DNA from: Terriglobia bacterium
Lineage (GTDB): Bacteria; Acidobacteriota; Terriglobia; Bryobacterales; Bryobacteraceae
Direction of reading: 5' to 3'
Assembly: GCA_003175985.1 (NCBI GenBank)
Contig: PSRJ01000208.1
Coordinates: 1-36,578 of the forward strand
DNA length: 36,578 bases
The notes beneath the pieces were generated by a model that ran no database searches, was not told the origin of the DNA, and saw only the letters and a list, made by a program, of their open reading frames with translations. This document shows, in pieces, positions 15,613-23,437 of this stretch (the first letter of the stretch is position 1; every line of letters starts with the position of its first letter). Made by a program: the position numbers and the translations under genes.

Positions 15613-16059
15613 TCAGTGCCTGGCGGGCGCGGAGAATTCCTTGTCGGTGACTTCTTCCAGCCAGGTAATTCCTCCGCGGCTGACATTGAATTGCGTGCCG
15701 CCCTGATCGGGTGCGGCGCCATGCCAGTGCGGCACTCCGGGAGGACAATAGGTCGTCTCGCCGGCGCGCAGTTCCATCACGGGGCCGCCCTTGAGCTGGT
15801 AGTGGCCGACTCCTTCCTCCACTAGAATAATCTGCCCCTTCTCATGGACGTGCCACTTGGTGCGGGCGCCCGGCTCGAAACGGTAATGGGCGATGGCGCC
15901 CTGCGAGTTTTCGGTTACCGTCAGCACCGTACCTTGAAAGTTCGGGTTCTGTTTCGGCGGCGCCTGCTGGGCGCGCAGCATGCGGACGCCCCAACCCAGT
16001 GTGATCAGGCACAACAGCGGCGTGCCGAGCCAAAGTCCCAGCCGCAATTTTCGGTTCAT
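15613..16059 (-). CDS. Membrane-anchored or secreted cupin-domain protein
   Basis: A 148-residue protein with one N-terminal hydrophobic segment (LGLWLGTPLLCLITLGWGVR) followed by a single cupin domain. Cupin motif 1 is present as KWHVHEKGQIILVEEGVGHY and motif 2 as RAGETTYCPPGVPHWHG, with His/Glu metal ligands in the usual places. The substrate or ligand is unknown. A GTG immediately upstream of the ATG is an equally possible start; AAGGGAG lies 6 nt before the GTG and 9 nt before the ATG. It precedes the cyclase-family gene by 12 nt, and both products are exported, so they may act on the same compound. Confidence 0.82.
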   Translation of the reverse strand: MNRKLRLGLWLGTPLLCLITLGWGVRMLRAQQAPPKQNPNFQGTVLTVTENSQGAIAHYRFEPGARTKWHVHEKGQIILVEEGVGHYQLKGGPVMELRAGETTYCPPGVPHWHGAAPDQGGTQFNVSRGGITWLEEVTDKEFSAPARH

Positions 16060-16089
16060 CACTGATATCTCCCTTGCTGGTTGGCTATC

Positions 16090-16644
16090 CTAGCACAGCT
16101 CCTGGTACCGGAAGCAGCTCACCAGATGATCGTTCACCATGCCGGTAGCCTGCATGAATGCATAACAGATAGTGGAGCCCACGAAAGTAAATCCGCGGCG
16201 GATGAGATCTTTGCTCATGGCGTCCGACTCGGCTGTGCGGGCCGGCACCTGTCCCGTTCGCCGCCAGCGGTTCTGTCGCGGTTTGCCGCCGACGAATTGC
16301 CAGATGTACGCGTCGAAGCCGCCATATTCCTTCTGCACGGCGAGGAACGCCTGCGCGTTGCGTACGGCCGCCCTGATCTTCAACCGGTTCCGCACAATCC
16401 CCGGATTCGCCAGCAGCGCCGTAATTCGCTCCTCGTCATAGCGGGCAACCTTGCGCGCGTCAAACCGATCGAACGCCGCGCGGTACGCCGGGCGCTTGGC
16501 AAGGATTGTGGACCAGCTCAGCCCGGCCTGCGCGCCTTCCAGGATTAGAAACTCGAAGAGTGCGCGGTCGTCGTGCACAGGCACACCCCATTCTTCGTCG
16601 TGGTAAGCAATCGACAGAGCGTCACTGGCCCAGGCGCAGCGCAT
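16090..16644 (-). CDS. tag: DNA-3-methyladenine glycosylase I
   Basis: A 184-residue protein, matching the about 187 of E. coli Tag, which removes 3-methyladenine from alkylated DNA. The N-terminus MRCAWASDALSIAYHDEEWG and the segment LILEGAQAGLSWSTIL contain the active-site Glu (E36), Tyr and Trp. The zinc-snap ligands are present: Cys3 and His15 at the N-terminus, His and Cys of NDHLVSC near the C-terminus. RRGFTFVGSTICYAFMQATG is also characteristic. The ATG at 16644 is chosen because the family N-terminus begins there and AGAGGGAAC precedes it; the frame remains open upstream without homology. It is divergent from the small gene at 16755. Confidence 0.95.
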   Translation of the reverse strand: MRCAWASDALSIAYHDEEWGVPVHDDRALFEFLILEGAQAGLSWSTILAKRPAYRAAFDRFDARKVARYDEERITALLANPGIVRNRLKIRAAVRNAQAFLAVQKEYGGFDAYIWQFVGGKPRQNRWRRTGQVPARTAESDAMSKDLIRRGFTFVGSTICYAFMQATGMVNDHLVSCFRYQELC

Positions 16645-16754
16645 CGGTTCCCTCTCTGTGCGTGAGGATACCAAACAGGCAGGACCATAACGAAAGTCAG
16701 GGTTTCGTGACAGCGGCTGCGGCGGGAGCATGATTAGGGGGGAAGGTGAATTCG

Positions 16755-17012
16755 ATGCACCTGATAATTCTTGATTCAACCGGCGGCCGGCACGAAGCGA
16801 TCTTACTGGCCGCCAGCGGCACTTGCATGCGGATCGTGATTCGCGGCGTGCCGGATACCGTGGAACTGCGGCGCGCGGGCCGCGGGTGGCGGTGTGAGGA
16901 AGGGGAACCGGTTGAGCTCGAGTCGCTCGCCGCGGGTTACGACTGGAGCGTGTTTTGCCGGCAAATGGGCCCGCAAGTGTTCACCGCGGGTTCCTCCGGA
17001 ATGACCTCCTGA
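16755..17012 (+). CDS. Small hypothetical protein
   Basis: An 85-residue protein that I do not recognise. It is beta-rich (HLIILDSTGGRHEAILLAAS, MRIVIRGVPDTVELRRAGRG) with two cysteines and an acidic middle, ending in FTAGSSGMTS. There is no signal peptide or membrane segment. A G-rich stretch (AGGGGGGAAGG) lies just upstream; the GTG at 16746 is an alternative start within it. It stands between divergent tag and downstream apaG. The strand-like pattern and a plausible ribosome site favour a real gene, but it may be lineage-specific. Confidence 0.5.
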   Translation: MHLIILDSTGGRHEAILLAASGTCMRIVIRGVPDTVELRRAGRGWRCEEGEPVELESLAAGYDWSVFCRQMGPQVFTAGSSGMTS

Positions 17013-17114
17013 TCTCCCCGGCGAGACTTGGCGAAGCGGCGATCTTTCCGCTGATCGGGCATGGCTGCTATGATGGACTTCCGCATGCCCGATCTCGGAT
17101 CAGCCCTGGCGCCC

Positions 17115-17498
17115 ATGTCCGATGCCGTGACCCACAGCATTCGTGTGGAAGTGCTCTCACGGCACGCGCCCGATCATTCTCTGCCGTCGAAAGGCGAATG
17201 GGTTTTTCAATATACGGTGCGGATTACCAACCAGAGTTCGGAGACCGTGCAACTTCTCAGCCGCCATTGGATCATCACCGATGCGCTGGATCATACCCAT
17301 GAGGTGAGAGGCGCGGGCGTAGTTGGCGAGCAGCCGGTGTTGGCTCCTGGAGAATCGTTCCAATACTCATCCTGGTGCCCGCTCAAAACCCCAACCGGAA
17401 GCATGCGGGGCACCTACCAGATGGCGCGCCCCGATGGCACGCAGTTCGACATAGAGATCGCGCCTTTCGCGCTGAAGGCCAAGTACACCGTTCACTAA
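17115..17498 (+). CDS. apaG: ApaG domain protein
   Basis: A 127-residue protein matching E. coli ApaG (125 aa) along its full length: VFQYTVRITNQSSETVQLLS, RHWIITDALDHTHEV, GAGVVGEQPVLAPGESFQYS, TPTGSMRGTYQM and FALKAKYTVH. ApaG folds as a fibronectin-III-like beta sandwich; it has been linked to Co2+/Mg2+ homeostasis and Ap4A metabolism in enterobacteria, but its biochemical role is not settled. ATG 17115 gives the family length; in-frame ATGs at 17061, 17070, 17073 and 17085 would add an unconserved tail. The stop codon overlaps the stop of the convergent monooxygenase gene by 3 nt. Confidence 0.92.
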   Translation: MSDAVTHSIRVEVLSRHAPDHSLPSKGEWVFQYTVRITNQSSETVQLLSRHWIITDALDHTHEVRGAGVVGEQPVLAPGESFQYSSWCPLKTPTGSMRGTYQMARPDGTQFDIEIAPFALKAKYTVH

Positions 17499-18979
17499 TT
17501 GACGCGCGGGCCGTCGCGCAGTTCATAGTCTCTTGCCGAGACGCGGCGCGTCCGTCGCTGGTATTCGCGCACGGACCCGGGCCACAGCGCCACGTTCTCG
17601 CCGGTCTCGGGATCCTGATACCAGCTCCGGCAGCCGCCCGCCTGCCAAACGGATCCCGGCATTCGCTTTCGCAGAAATTCCTCAAAACGCTCTTCGGCCT
17701 CTTCCCGCAATTCCATAACCTGCTGTTGTTGACGCCGCATCAATGCGAGGCAGCTCATCACGTAGCGGATCTGCGCTTCGATCATGAGCACGACAGAGTT
17801 GTGTCCCAGGCCCGTATTCGGCCCCAACAGCAGGAACAAATTCGGGAAGCCGTATTTCGTGATGCCCCACAAGGCAGCTTTCCGCTTTTGCCAGCCTTCA
17901 CCGAACGAGATGCCCCCGCGGCCGTAAATGGCTGCGCTGTCGAGCAACCTGGTGGCCTGGAATCCAGTCGCGTAGATGATCGCGTCGAGCGGCCGCTCGC
18001 GGCCATCCGCGGTTACGATCGATCGTTCACGTACTTCGGTAATCGGCTGGGTCACCAGTTCCACGTTGGGCCGTTGCAGCGCGGGATAAAAGTCACTGGA
18101 AATCAGAACGCGCTTGCAGCCGAACTGGTAGCTGGGCGTCAGGTGTCCGCGCAATTCGGGATCGCGGACCTGCGTTTCGAGATGCCGCAGCGCCAGTTTC
18201 GTGCCGAGCCGGTTGAGCCGCCGGTTGCCTAGGAAACCGCCGACACGCATCTCCAGATTCCAGAACAAAAGAGTGCGAAACGCTCGCATCAGGAGCGGTA
18301 CACGCTCGAACCGCCGCCGCCAGCGTTTTGGAATGGCGAAATCGGCCTTCGGGATGATCCACGCCGGTGTGCGCTGGAAGTGATACAGCCTCTGCGTACG
18401 GGACGCAATCTGCGGAGTGATCTGCACCGCGCTGGCCCCGGTACCAATCACGGCGACGTCCTTTCCATCCAACACTGCCTGCGCGTCCCAAGCCGCCGAA
18501 TGAAACGACGGGCCGGCGAATCGCTCCATGCCCGGCAAATCCGGGTATTGCGGCACGTGCAATGCGCCCATTCCCGAAATGAGCACCCGAGCCGTGATGC
18601 GCATGCCTTCTCCCACGGTCACCTGCCACGCGCCCTGAGCCTCCTCCCAGACTGCGTCGCGGAGCGGCGTGGAAAACAGGATATTGCCGAGGACGCCATA
18701 TCGCTTCGCGCAGCGCCGCAGGTAATCCCAGATTTCCGGCTGCGGCGCATACATGCGGGTCCAGCCGGCATTCAGATCGAAGGAGAAAGAGTAAAGATGC
18801 GAAGGGATGTCGCAGGCGCAGCCGGGGTAGCGGTTCTCCCGCCACGTGCCGCCGACGTCGTCGCCCTTCTCGATGACGAGAAAGGATTCCCAACCGGCTT
18901 TGCGCAGTTCGATCGCCATGCCGAGCCCGGCAAACCCGGCGCCCACAATGAGAACGTCAACGTGCGTTTGAGGAAGCAT
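17495..18979 (-). CDS. Flavin-containing Baeyer-Villiger-type monooxygenase
   Basis: A 494-residue FAD/NADPH enzyme. The N-terminal FAD Rossmann motif is VLIVGAGFAGLGMAIELRKA, then DVGGTWRENRYPGCACDIPS, a classic BVMO/FMO block. The BVMO fingerprint FxGxxxHxxxW is present as FAGPSFHSAAWD, followed by the NADPH motif VAVIGTGASAVQI. A later segment reads DAIIYATGFQAT. Such enzymes insert oxygen next to a carbonyl, turning ketones into esters or lactones. The start is ATG 18979 (TTG 18991 is possible) and overlaps the esterase gene by 23 nt. Gene order SDR-esterase-BVMO implies one pathway. The substrate is unknown; some relatives oxidise long-chain or cyclic ketones. Confidence 0.93.
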   Translation of the reverse strand: MLPQTHVDVLIVGAGFAGLGMAIELRKAGWESFLVIEKGDDVGGTWRENRYPGCACDIPSHLYSFSFDLNAGWTRMYAPQPEIWDYLRRCAKRYGVLGNILFSTPLRDAVWEEAQGAWQVTVGEGMRITARVLISGMGALHVPQYPDLPGMERFAGPSFHSAAWDAQAVLDGKDVAVIGTGASAVQITPQIASRTQRLYHFQRTPAWIIPKADFAIPKRWRRRFERVPLLMRAFRTLLFWNLEMRVGGFLGNRRLNRLGTKLALRHLETQVRDPELRGHLTPSYQFGCKRVLISSDFYPALQRPNVELVTQPITEVRERSIVTADGRERPLDAIIYATGFQATRLLDSAAIYGRGGISFGEGWQKRKAALWGITKYGFPNLFLLLGPNTGLGHNSVVLMIEAQIRYVMSCLALMRRQQQQVMELREEAEERFEEFLRKRMPGSVWQAGGCRSWYQDPETGENVALWPGSVREYQRRTRRVSARDYELRDGPRVN

Positions 18980-19871
18980 GATGAGCCGCAACCTGCTGCA
19001 GGAACGCGCCCGCTTCCTGCAAAGACTGCCGGGCCTCAGGGATCGTGGATTGCGCCAGTTGCCAGGCGTGCGGGACCGCGGTCCAGACTTTCAACTCGAC
19101 GCGCACGCCGCTGGCGCGGGCGCGATCGGCCAGGCGGACGGAATCGTCCAACAAGACTTCGTTTTTCCCCACGTGGATCAATAGCGGCGGAAGGCCGCGA
19201 AGATCGGCATACAGAGGAGAGGCGAGCGGGTGGCATGGGTCTGCGCCGTTGAGATAGGCTCCCGCCGCCTGCTGGATGCCTGGGCCGCCGGCGAACATGG
19301 CGCAGCGGCGCGCATTTGCGCGGAGGGATTCGCCGGTTCCCGCCAGGTCCGTCCAGGGAGAAAACAAAGCGGCTGCCGCGGGCAGAGGTACGCCCGCATC
19401 GCGCGAGGCTACCATAAGAGCGAGCGCCAACCCGCCGCCGGCCGATTCCCCCGCTACCACTACGTCCGAGGCCTGAATGTGTTCCGCTAAGACACCCCGA
19501 TAGACGGCCACCGCATCATCCACCGCGGCTGGAAAGTGATGCTCGGGCGCCAGCCGGTAATCGGGAGCAAAGACGCGAAACCCTTGCCGGGCGAAACCCG
19601 CGGTGATCGGCCGATGCGTTTCCGGTGAACACGCGAAATATCCGCCGCCGTGGAGGTAAAGGAGCACCAACCCGTTACCCGAGCCGCACTCCAGCCACTC
19701 CCCGCGTACACCGCCGAATTCCCGCGCCGCAATCCGCACGTCGCGCGGCACGCGATAGGGAGGCGGCTTCAGCAGGCGGCGTGATTCGAAAATATCGCGC
19801 GCGGCGCGCAGCCGGGGTTTCAAGCCCCGTTTCAAAATCCACGACGCCACGTAAGCCTGCCAGCTCGCCAT
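18957..19871 (-). CDS. Alpha/beta hydrolase, hormone-sensitive-lipase family esterase
   Basis: A 304-residue esterase of bacterial family IV. The oxyanion-hole motif HGGG (residues 74-77), the DYRLAPEHHFPAAVDDA block and the nucleophile elbow GESAGG (Ser143) are clear. The C-terminal acid is probably the Glu in VGKNEVLLDD (E238, where many relatives have Asp) and the His is H268 in VPHAWQ. There is no signal peptide, so it is cytoplasmic. In this operon it lies between the SDR (5-nt gap) and the monooxygenase (23-nt overlap) and would hydrolyse the ester or lactone made by the monooxygenase. The family call is firm; the substrate is inferred only from context. Confidence 0.93.
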   Translation of the reverse strand: MASWQAYVASWILKRGLKPRLRAARDIFESRRLLKPPPYRVPRDVRIAAREFGGVRGEWLECGSGNGLVLLYLHGGGYFACSPETHRPITAGFARQGFRVFAPDYRLAPEHHFPAAVDDAVAVYRGVLAEHIQASDVVVAGESAGGGLALALMVASRDAGVPLPAAAALFSPWTDLAGTGESLRANARRCAMFAGGPGIQQAAGAYLNGADPCHPLASPLYADLRGLPPLLIHVGKNEVLLDDSVRLADRARASGVRVELKVWTAVPHAWQLAQSTIPEARQSLQEAGAFLQQVAAHHASSNAR

Positions 19872-19876
19872 GGTCT

Positions 19877-20701
19877 TCAGCTCTCTTTCATCTTTCCGCG
19901 CAGAAATCGCCAGTAACTCGCGGGCCAGAGACGCTGGATCAGGTCCAGCTGCCGGGCGTCGGAACCTACCAGAATCCGTTTTTGCCGCCGCTCCAGACCG
20001 CGCACGATTTGCACCGCGGCCTTTTCCGGGGCGAGCCGCAGCAGCTTTTCAAAGCGTGCGCCTTCTTCTTCCGTATGCTCCTCGGTAATCGCAGCCGCCT
20101 TCCGGGCATTTTCCAGGATACCGGTCCGCACGCCTCCCGGATGCACTACCGAAAGGCGTACAGGACTGTTGTCGCGTTCCAATTCGTGCCGCAGCACTTC
20201 GGACACGCCGCGCACGGCGAATTTGCTGGCGGCATAGGCGCATTGCCCGACCGGTCCGATGAGCCCGAATACGCTGGAGATGTTGACAATCTGCGCGGCC
20301 GGCTGTTCGCGGAGCACGGGGAGGAAGGCTTTCGTCAGGCGCACCACAGGCCAGAAGTTGACTTCGAAAAGCGCGCGGAACTCCTCCTCGGAGACCTCGT
20401 CGAAGCTCCCTCCCAGCGCGACTCCGGCATTGTTTACCAGCACCGTCACCCTGCGGTGAGCATTGAGAACCTCTCCCACAAGTTCTCCGGCAGAGGAGGC
20501 GCAGGCCAGATCGTAAACATGCTCGCTCACATTGACGCTGCAGGCGCGTGCCCGGGCGGCCACTTCCGCGAGCCCTTCGCGGTTGATATCGATCAGCGCC
20601 AAGCCGCAGCCGCGGCCGGCCAAGGCGTCCGCGAGCGCGCCGCCAATACCTCCCGCGGCGCCCGTGATTACGGCAACGCCATTCCGCAAGGGGAACTTCA
20701 C
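19877..20701 (-). CDS. Short-chain dehydrogenase/reductase
   Basis: A 274-residue classical SDR. The cofactor motif TGAAGGIG (13-20), NNAG (90-93), catalytic Ser142/143 and Y156-x3-K160 are all present, with N115 in the EVNFWP segment. Asp38 of LALIDIN at the end of the second strand suggests NAD(H) preference. The C-terminal tail is longer than usual (WPASYWRFLRGKMKES). It should interconvert an alcohol and a ketone. The start is GTG, one base after the stop of the outer-membrane barrel gene, so it is co-translated or co-transcribed with it. Context suggests it supplies the ketone for the monooxygenase. Confidence 0.93.
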   Translation of the reverse strand: MKFPLRNGVAVITGAAGGIGGALADALAGRGCGLALIDINREGLAEVAARARACSVNVSEHVYDLACASSAGELVGEVLNAHRRVTVLVNNAGVALGGSFDEVSEEEFRALFEVNFWPVVRLTKAFLPVLREQPAAQIVNISSVFGLIGPVGQCAYAASKFAVRGVSEVLRHELERDNSPVRLSVVHPGGVRTGILENARKAAAITEEHTEEEGARFEKLLRLAPEKAAVQIVRGLERRQKRILVGSDARQLDLIQRLWPASYWRFLRGKMKES

Positions 20702-20702
20702 A

Positions 20703-21332
20703 TCAGAGGTTAAACGTCAGCCCGCCGCCGATTTCCAATTGCTGTAATCGGCCGGTCTGGTTGTAAAAATTGAAGGGCTTGCTGGTGTTGTACCAGCGCG
20801 CGTCGAAGCGGACGCCCCAGATCGACGTAATCCGCACCTTCAACCCGCCCCCATAGTTGATTCCGTACTTGGTGGTCTGCGTGCCGTAAGAGACGGACGC
20901 CCCCGGCGGCACAAAGCTGCTGAAGTGTACGCCTCCCGCAGCAAAAGGCCGCACGTGCGTGCCCTCGGGTGTGGCGTAGACCAGGAAATTGTAGAACCCC
21001 TGATGAATCGGCACGCTGAAATTCTGCGCCGGCGTGGTGGTCGTTCCGGTCAGCGAACTGCTTGTGACAGCCGGAGCGTCGACCGATGTGTGGTTGTACG
21101 AGTAGCCGATTTCGTGCCCGAAAAATCGGCCCTGGTTGAAAGTCAGCCGGAACGTCAATCGGAAACCTTCTTTCATGACGTACTGGCCGCTGGCGGGATC
21201 GGACGTGGCAGTCCCCAGATTCTTATTGCCGGTGAATTCCGATTGACCGCCACTAACGGCCAGTTCGAAACTCTGAGCGAAGGCGGCTGGAGAGAGGAAT
21301 GAGAGCAGCACTACAGCTGACCGTAAGTGCAT
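20703..21332 (-). CDS. Outer-membrane beta-barrel protein (OmpA/OmpW-like)
   Basis: A 209-residue protein with a signal peptide (LRSAVVLLSFLSPAAFAQS) and alternating hydrophobic beta strands rich in Gly and aromatic residues, for example GHEIGYSYNHTSV, FYNFLVYATPEG, YGINYGGGLKVRI and GVRFDARWYNT. It ends in LEIGGGLTFNL, a plausible BAM-recognised final strand. The length fits an eight-stranded barrel. It immediately precedes the SDR gene (1 nt gap), so it may serve the same pathway, for example in uptake of a hydrophobic substrate as proposed for some small barrels; that link is speculative. A simple structural porin is the alternative. Confidence 0.8.
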   Translation of the reverse strand: MHLRSAVVLLSFLSPAAFAQSFELAVSGGQSEFTGNKNLGTATSDPASGQYVMKEGFRLTFRLTFNQGRFFGHEIGYSYNHTSVDAPAVTSSSLTGTTTTPAQNFSVPIHQGFYNFLVYATPEGTHVRPFAAGGVHFSSFVPPGASVSYGTQTTKYGINYGGGLKVRITSIWGVRFDARWYNTSKPFNFYNQTGRLQQLEIGGGLTFNL

Positions 21333-21354
21333 AAGCCTCAGTTTACACTGCGGG

Positions 21355-21630
21355 TTACGCCACTCGATACTTGTCGCGGCACTCTTTCGAGCAGAAGTGC
21401 AGAACGCTGCCGTTTACGGTGCGGGTGAGGCTCACCGCACTGGAGACATACGTGCCACATACGGGGTCCTTCTTCAACTCGCCGCCCGCCTGCACGCTGG
21501 GAGGCGTGCGCTCACTGGTGCGGCCGGGAGTCGCGGCCCGAAAAGCAGCGAACAGACTGCGGAGGACCGCTCGCAGCAGGAACAGAACAAGGAGCGGAAG
21601 GAGGAACCGAAGGAAGAAAAATCGAATCAT
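21355..21630 (-). CDS. Small membrane protein with C-terminal YHS/TRASH-like metal motif
   Basis: A 91-residue protein with one strongly hydrophobic N-terminal helix (IRFFFLRFLLPLLVLFLLRA), a basic linker and a C-terminal KKDPVCGTYV...LHFCSKECRDKY motif. The DPVCG opening plus FCS-x-EC is the YHS/TRASH pattern, in which cysteines are thought to bind heavy metals such as copper. The start at ATG 21630 is preferred; GTG 21648 lies within the hairpin at 21636-21662. It lies 22 nt before the barrel gene and may belong to the same transcript. The role is unknown; membrane metal sensing or handling is a guess from the motif. Confidence 0.75.
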   Translation of the reverse strand: MIRFFFLRFLLPLLVLFLLRAVLRSLFAAFRAATPGRTSERTPPSVQAGGELKKDPVCGTYVSSAVSLTRTVNGSVLHFCSKECRDKYRVA

Positions 21631-21635
21631 GAAAT

Positions 21636-21662
21636 GGGGCCGGAGCACCTCGCCCCGGCCCC
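21636..21662 (-). terminator. GC-rich hairpin between the TPR and YHS genes
   Basis: A perfect 8-bp stem (GGGGCCGG at 21636-21643 with CCGGCCCC at 21655-21662) encloses an 11-nt loop, 19 nt after the TPR gene stop. Only an imperfect T-rich stretch follows on the minus strand, so it is a weak terminator candidate. It also covers the place where the YHS gene's ribosome site would be. Confidence 0.45.
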
Positions 21663-21681
21663 GTATTCCCGATTGTCGCCG

Positions 21682-22812
21682 TTACTTCTTGCCCTTCTTG
21701 GCCGGGGCAGTCGGATTCTTATAGGTTGTATCGATGGTCGCGCCCAATGTCCCCAGCATGGATTTAGCCGAGTCGGCGAACGGCCCATCCGGCTTCAGTT
21801 GCAAATACTTCTGAAATGCGTCGGCGGTGCCCGGAACAGGAGTTACCTTGCCGCTGGCATCGATCGAGGCCTTGGAGAGCAGATACACGCCGTATTGATA
21901 CTGCGCGTCCGCGTAGTTCGGGTCCGTTTCGATAGCCTTCTTGAAGGCTTCGCCCGCGGGCTCGTTCTGGCCGGAATTCACCAGCAGAGCGCCGAGATTG
22001 TAGTAGTAACGGCCGGCATTCGGCGGATCGAGTGTGGCTGCCTTGGTCAGCTCTGCCTGCGCTTCGGGGAACTTTTTGGCTTTCGCCAGAGACAGCGCGA
22101 AGTTGTTGTGATATCCGGCGTCATCGGGCTTTAGCTCGATGGCTTTTCCATACGCATCCAGGCCCTTCTGCATTGCGGCATCGCCTTCCGGACCGCTCTT
22201 GGTCCCGGCAAAATTCACCTCCGCCTCGGCGAGTTGCGCCCAGACTACGTGCTGCTTGGCATCGAGTTCGCTGGCCTTGGTGAAGGAAGCAATCGCCTGA
22301 TCCCACTGCTTGTTCTGCGCCGCTGCGATCCCGGCATTGAAGGCGTCGTTCAGCTCCTTGTTCTTCTTCAGGGCTTCTTCGCGCTCTTTATTCTGCTTCT
22401 CCAGTTCCGCTTTCTGGGCGGCGGTCATGCCGCGCGTAGCGTCCTGGGCCGCTAACGCCGCGGCGGCTTGTTCCGCGTCCCCGCCCGACTTGGTGAGATC
22501 ACCGCTGACATTGGTCGGATCGCCACCGCGCAACTGCACGTTTTGGGCAATCGGCACATCCTTGCCGCTCACTTCGACCGCTACAGTATACCTGCCAAGA
22601 GGCAGACCTGCATGAAAATAGTGCCCCTTCTTGTCCGTCTTCACCTGATAATGGGCTTTAATATCGGTACGATCGATCTTGACCATCGTACCGGTCAAGG
22701 GCTTACCGTCAGCGCCTTTGATGTCCCCTTCCATGGAACCAGTCTGGGCAAGTGTGGTGAAAGCGAACAGCAAGAGCCCGGCTGCGGTCATAACCAGGTT
22801 TCGCAGTTTCAT
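21682..22812 (-). CDS. Secreted TPR protein with N-terminal carboxypeptidase-regulatory-like domain
   Basis: A 376-residue exported protein (signal peptide to about residue 22, FTTLAQT). Residues about 25-95 form a beta-sandwich of the CarboxypepD_reg type: GSMEGDIKGADGKPLTGTMV, TDKKGHYFHAGLPLGRYTVA. A charged helical region (LEKQNKEREEALKKNKELND) leads into TPRs (DQAIASFTKASELDA, GYHNNFALSLAKAKKFPEAQ, GRYYYNLGALLVNSGQNEPA, YADAQYQYGVYLLSKASI). The tail is Lys-rich. A GGAGG Shine-Dalgarno sits just before the ATG. Such domain pairs are common in Acidobacteriota; a scaffold role at the cell envelope is likely but the partner is unknown. Confidence 0.85.
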   Translation of the reverse strand: MKLRNLVMTAAGLLLFAFTTLAQTGSMEGDIKGADGKPLTGTMVKIDRTDIKAHYQVKTDKKGHYFHAGLPLGRYTVAVEVSGKDVPIAQNVQLRGGDPTNVSGDLTKSGGDAEQAAAALAAQDATRGMTAAQKAELEKQNKEREEALKKNKELNDAFNAGIAAAQNKQWDQAIASFTKASELDAKQHVVWAQLAEAEVNFAGTKSGPEGDAAMQKGLDAYGKAIELKPDDAGYHNNFALSLAKAKKFPEAQAELTKAATLDPPNAGRYYYNLGALLVNSGQNEPAGEAFKKAIETDPNYADAQYQYGVYLLSKASIDASGKVTPVPGTADAFQKYLQLKPDGPFADSAKSMLGTLGATIDTTYKNPTAPAKKGKK

Positions 22813-22820
22813 AAAACCTC

Positions 22821-22854
22821 CAACTGAGAGTTGTTTGTGTTAAATCCAAGTATA
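22821..22854 (-). promoter_or_regulatory. -10 element and leader hairpin before the secreted TPR gene
   Basis: On the minus strand TATACT occupies 22854-22849, about 37 nt before the ATG; a matching -35 is not evident. Between them CAACT-CTC-AGTTG (22833-22821) can form a 5-bp hairpin directly in front of the GGAGG ribosome site. Confidence 0.35.
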
Positions 22855-22878
22855 GCGCACCGGGCGGGGTACCTCAGG

Positions 22879-23358
22879 TCACTCCTCGAACAACCCGATT
22901 TGTTCCTTAGGCGCCGGTTTGCCCTTCTTTTTCAGCGGACTCCCCACTACACCGAGGACTTCAACCGCGCGCAGCGCCGTTCGCGGGATGAAGACGCGCT
23001 GGTTGTTGCTGTAGGGGTCCGGAGGGATGACCGTGAATCCTTGACTCTCAAGCTGTAACAAGTTGTTGGGCAGGATTCCTTCCATGACATCCGCGTCGCG
23101 GAACTGGAGGCGCACCCATAGGCCTTCCATCTTGGGCCGGGTATGGAAAACGCGCCGGCCGGTCTCGGACGTGCTCTCGAATTCCCGGACAAACGATACA
23201 GTTTTGACGTCGGCATAGGGGACGACCACCAGATTGCCCTCCGCCGAGAGCAGCTCGACGCCCGTAAGCTGAAGAAAGGAAAATGGGTTAAGGTATCCCC
23301 AGAGAGCTTCTTTTTCGAACCGCTGAACGACTGCCTTCTTGGTGGTGGAGCCTGCCAA
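22879..23358 (-). CDS. Conserved hypothetical protein
   Basis: A 159-residue soluble protein starting at TTG with a good Shine-Dalgarno (AAGAGGT). It is mostly beta strand: LQLTGVELLSAEGNLVVVPY, DVKTVSFVREFE, GLWVRLQFRDADVMEGILPN, then GFTVIPPDPYSNNQRVFIPR. The tail is Lys/Pro-rich and ends in IGLFEE. The pattern of an SH3/Sm-like small barrel that handles a setting read from 'VPY-x-DVK' is seen in acidobacterial proteins of unknown function. I do not recognise a catalytic motif. It is divergent from xerD with a 79-nt spacer. Confidence 0.7.
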   Translation of the reverse strand: MAGSTTKKAVVQRFEKEALWGYLNPFSFLQLTGVELLSAEGNLVVVPYADVKTVSFVREFESTSETGRRVFHTRPKMEGLWVRLQFRDADVMEGILPNNLLQLESQGFTVIPPDPYSNNQRVFIPRTALRAVEVLGVVGSPLKKKGKPAPKEQIGLFEE

Positions 23359-23382
23359 TCCCTACCTCTTTTGACATCTATG

Positions 23383-23395
23383 TTTCAAACATTTT
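23383..23395. repeat. 13-bp palindrome in the xerD divergent spacer
   Basis: TATGTTTCAAACATT at 23380-23394 holds ATGTTT and AAACAT flanking one C, a near-perfect dyad (centre near 23387) in the 79-nt spacer between the hypothetical gene and xerD. It could be an operator; no regulator is known. Confidence 0.25.
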
Positions 23396-23437
23396 GGCGG
23401 ATATTGTATCATTGGCACAAGAACTCAGCCGCCAGCC

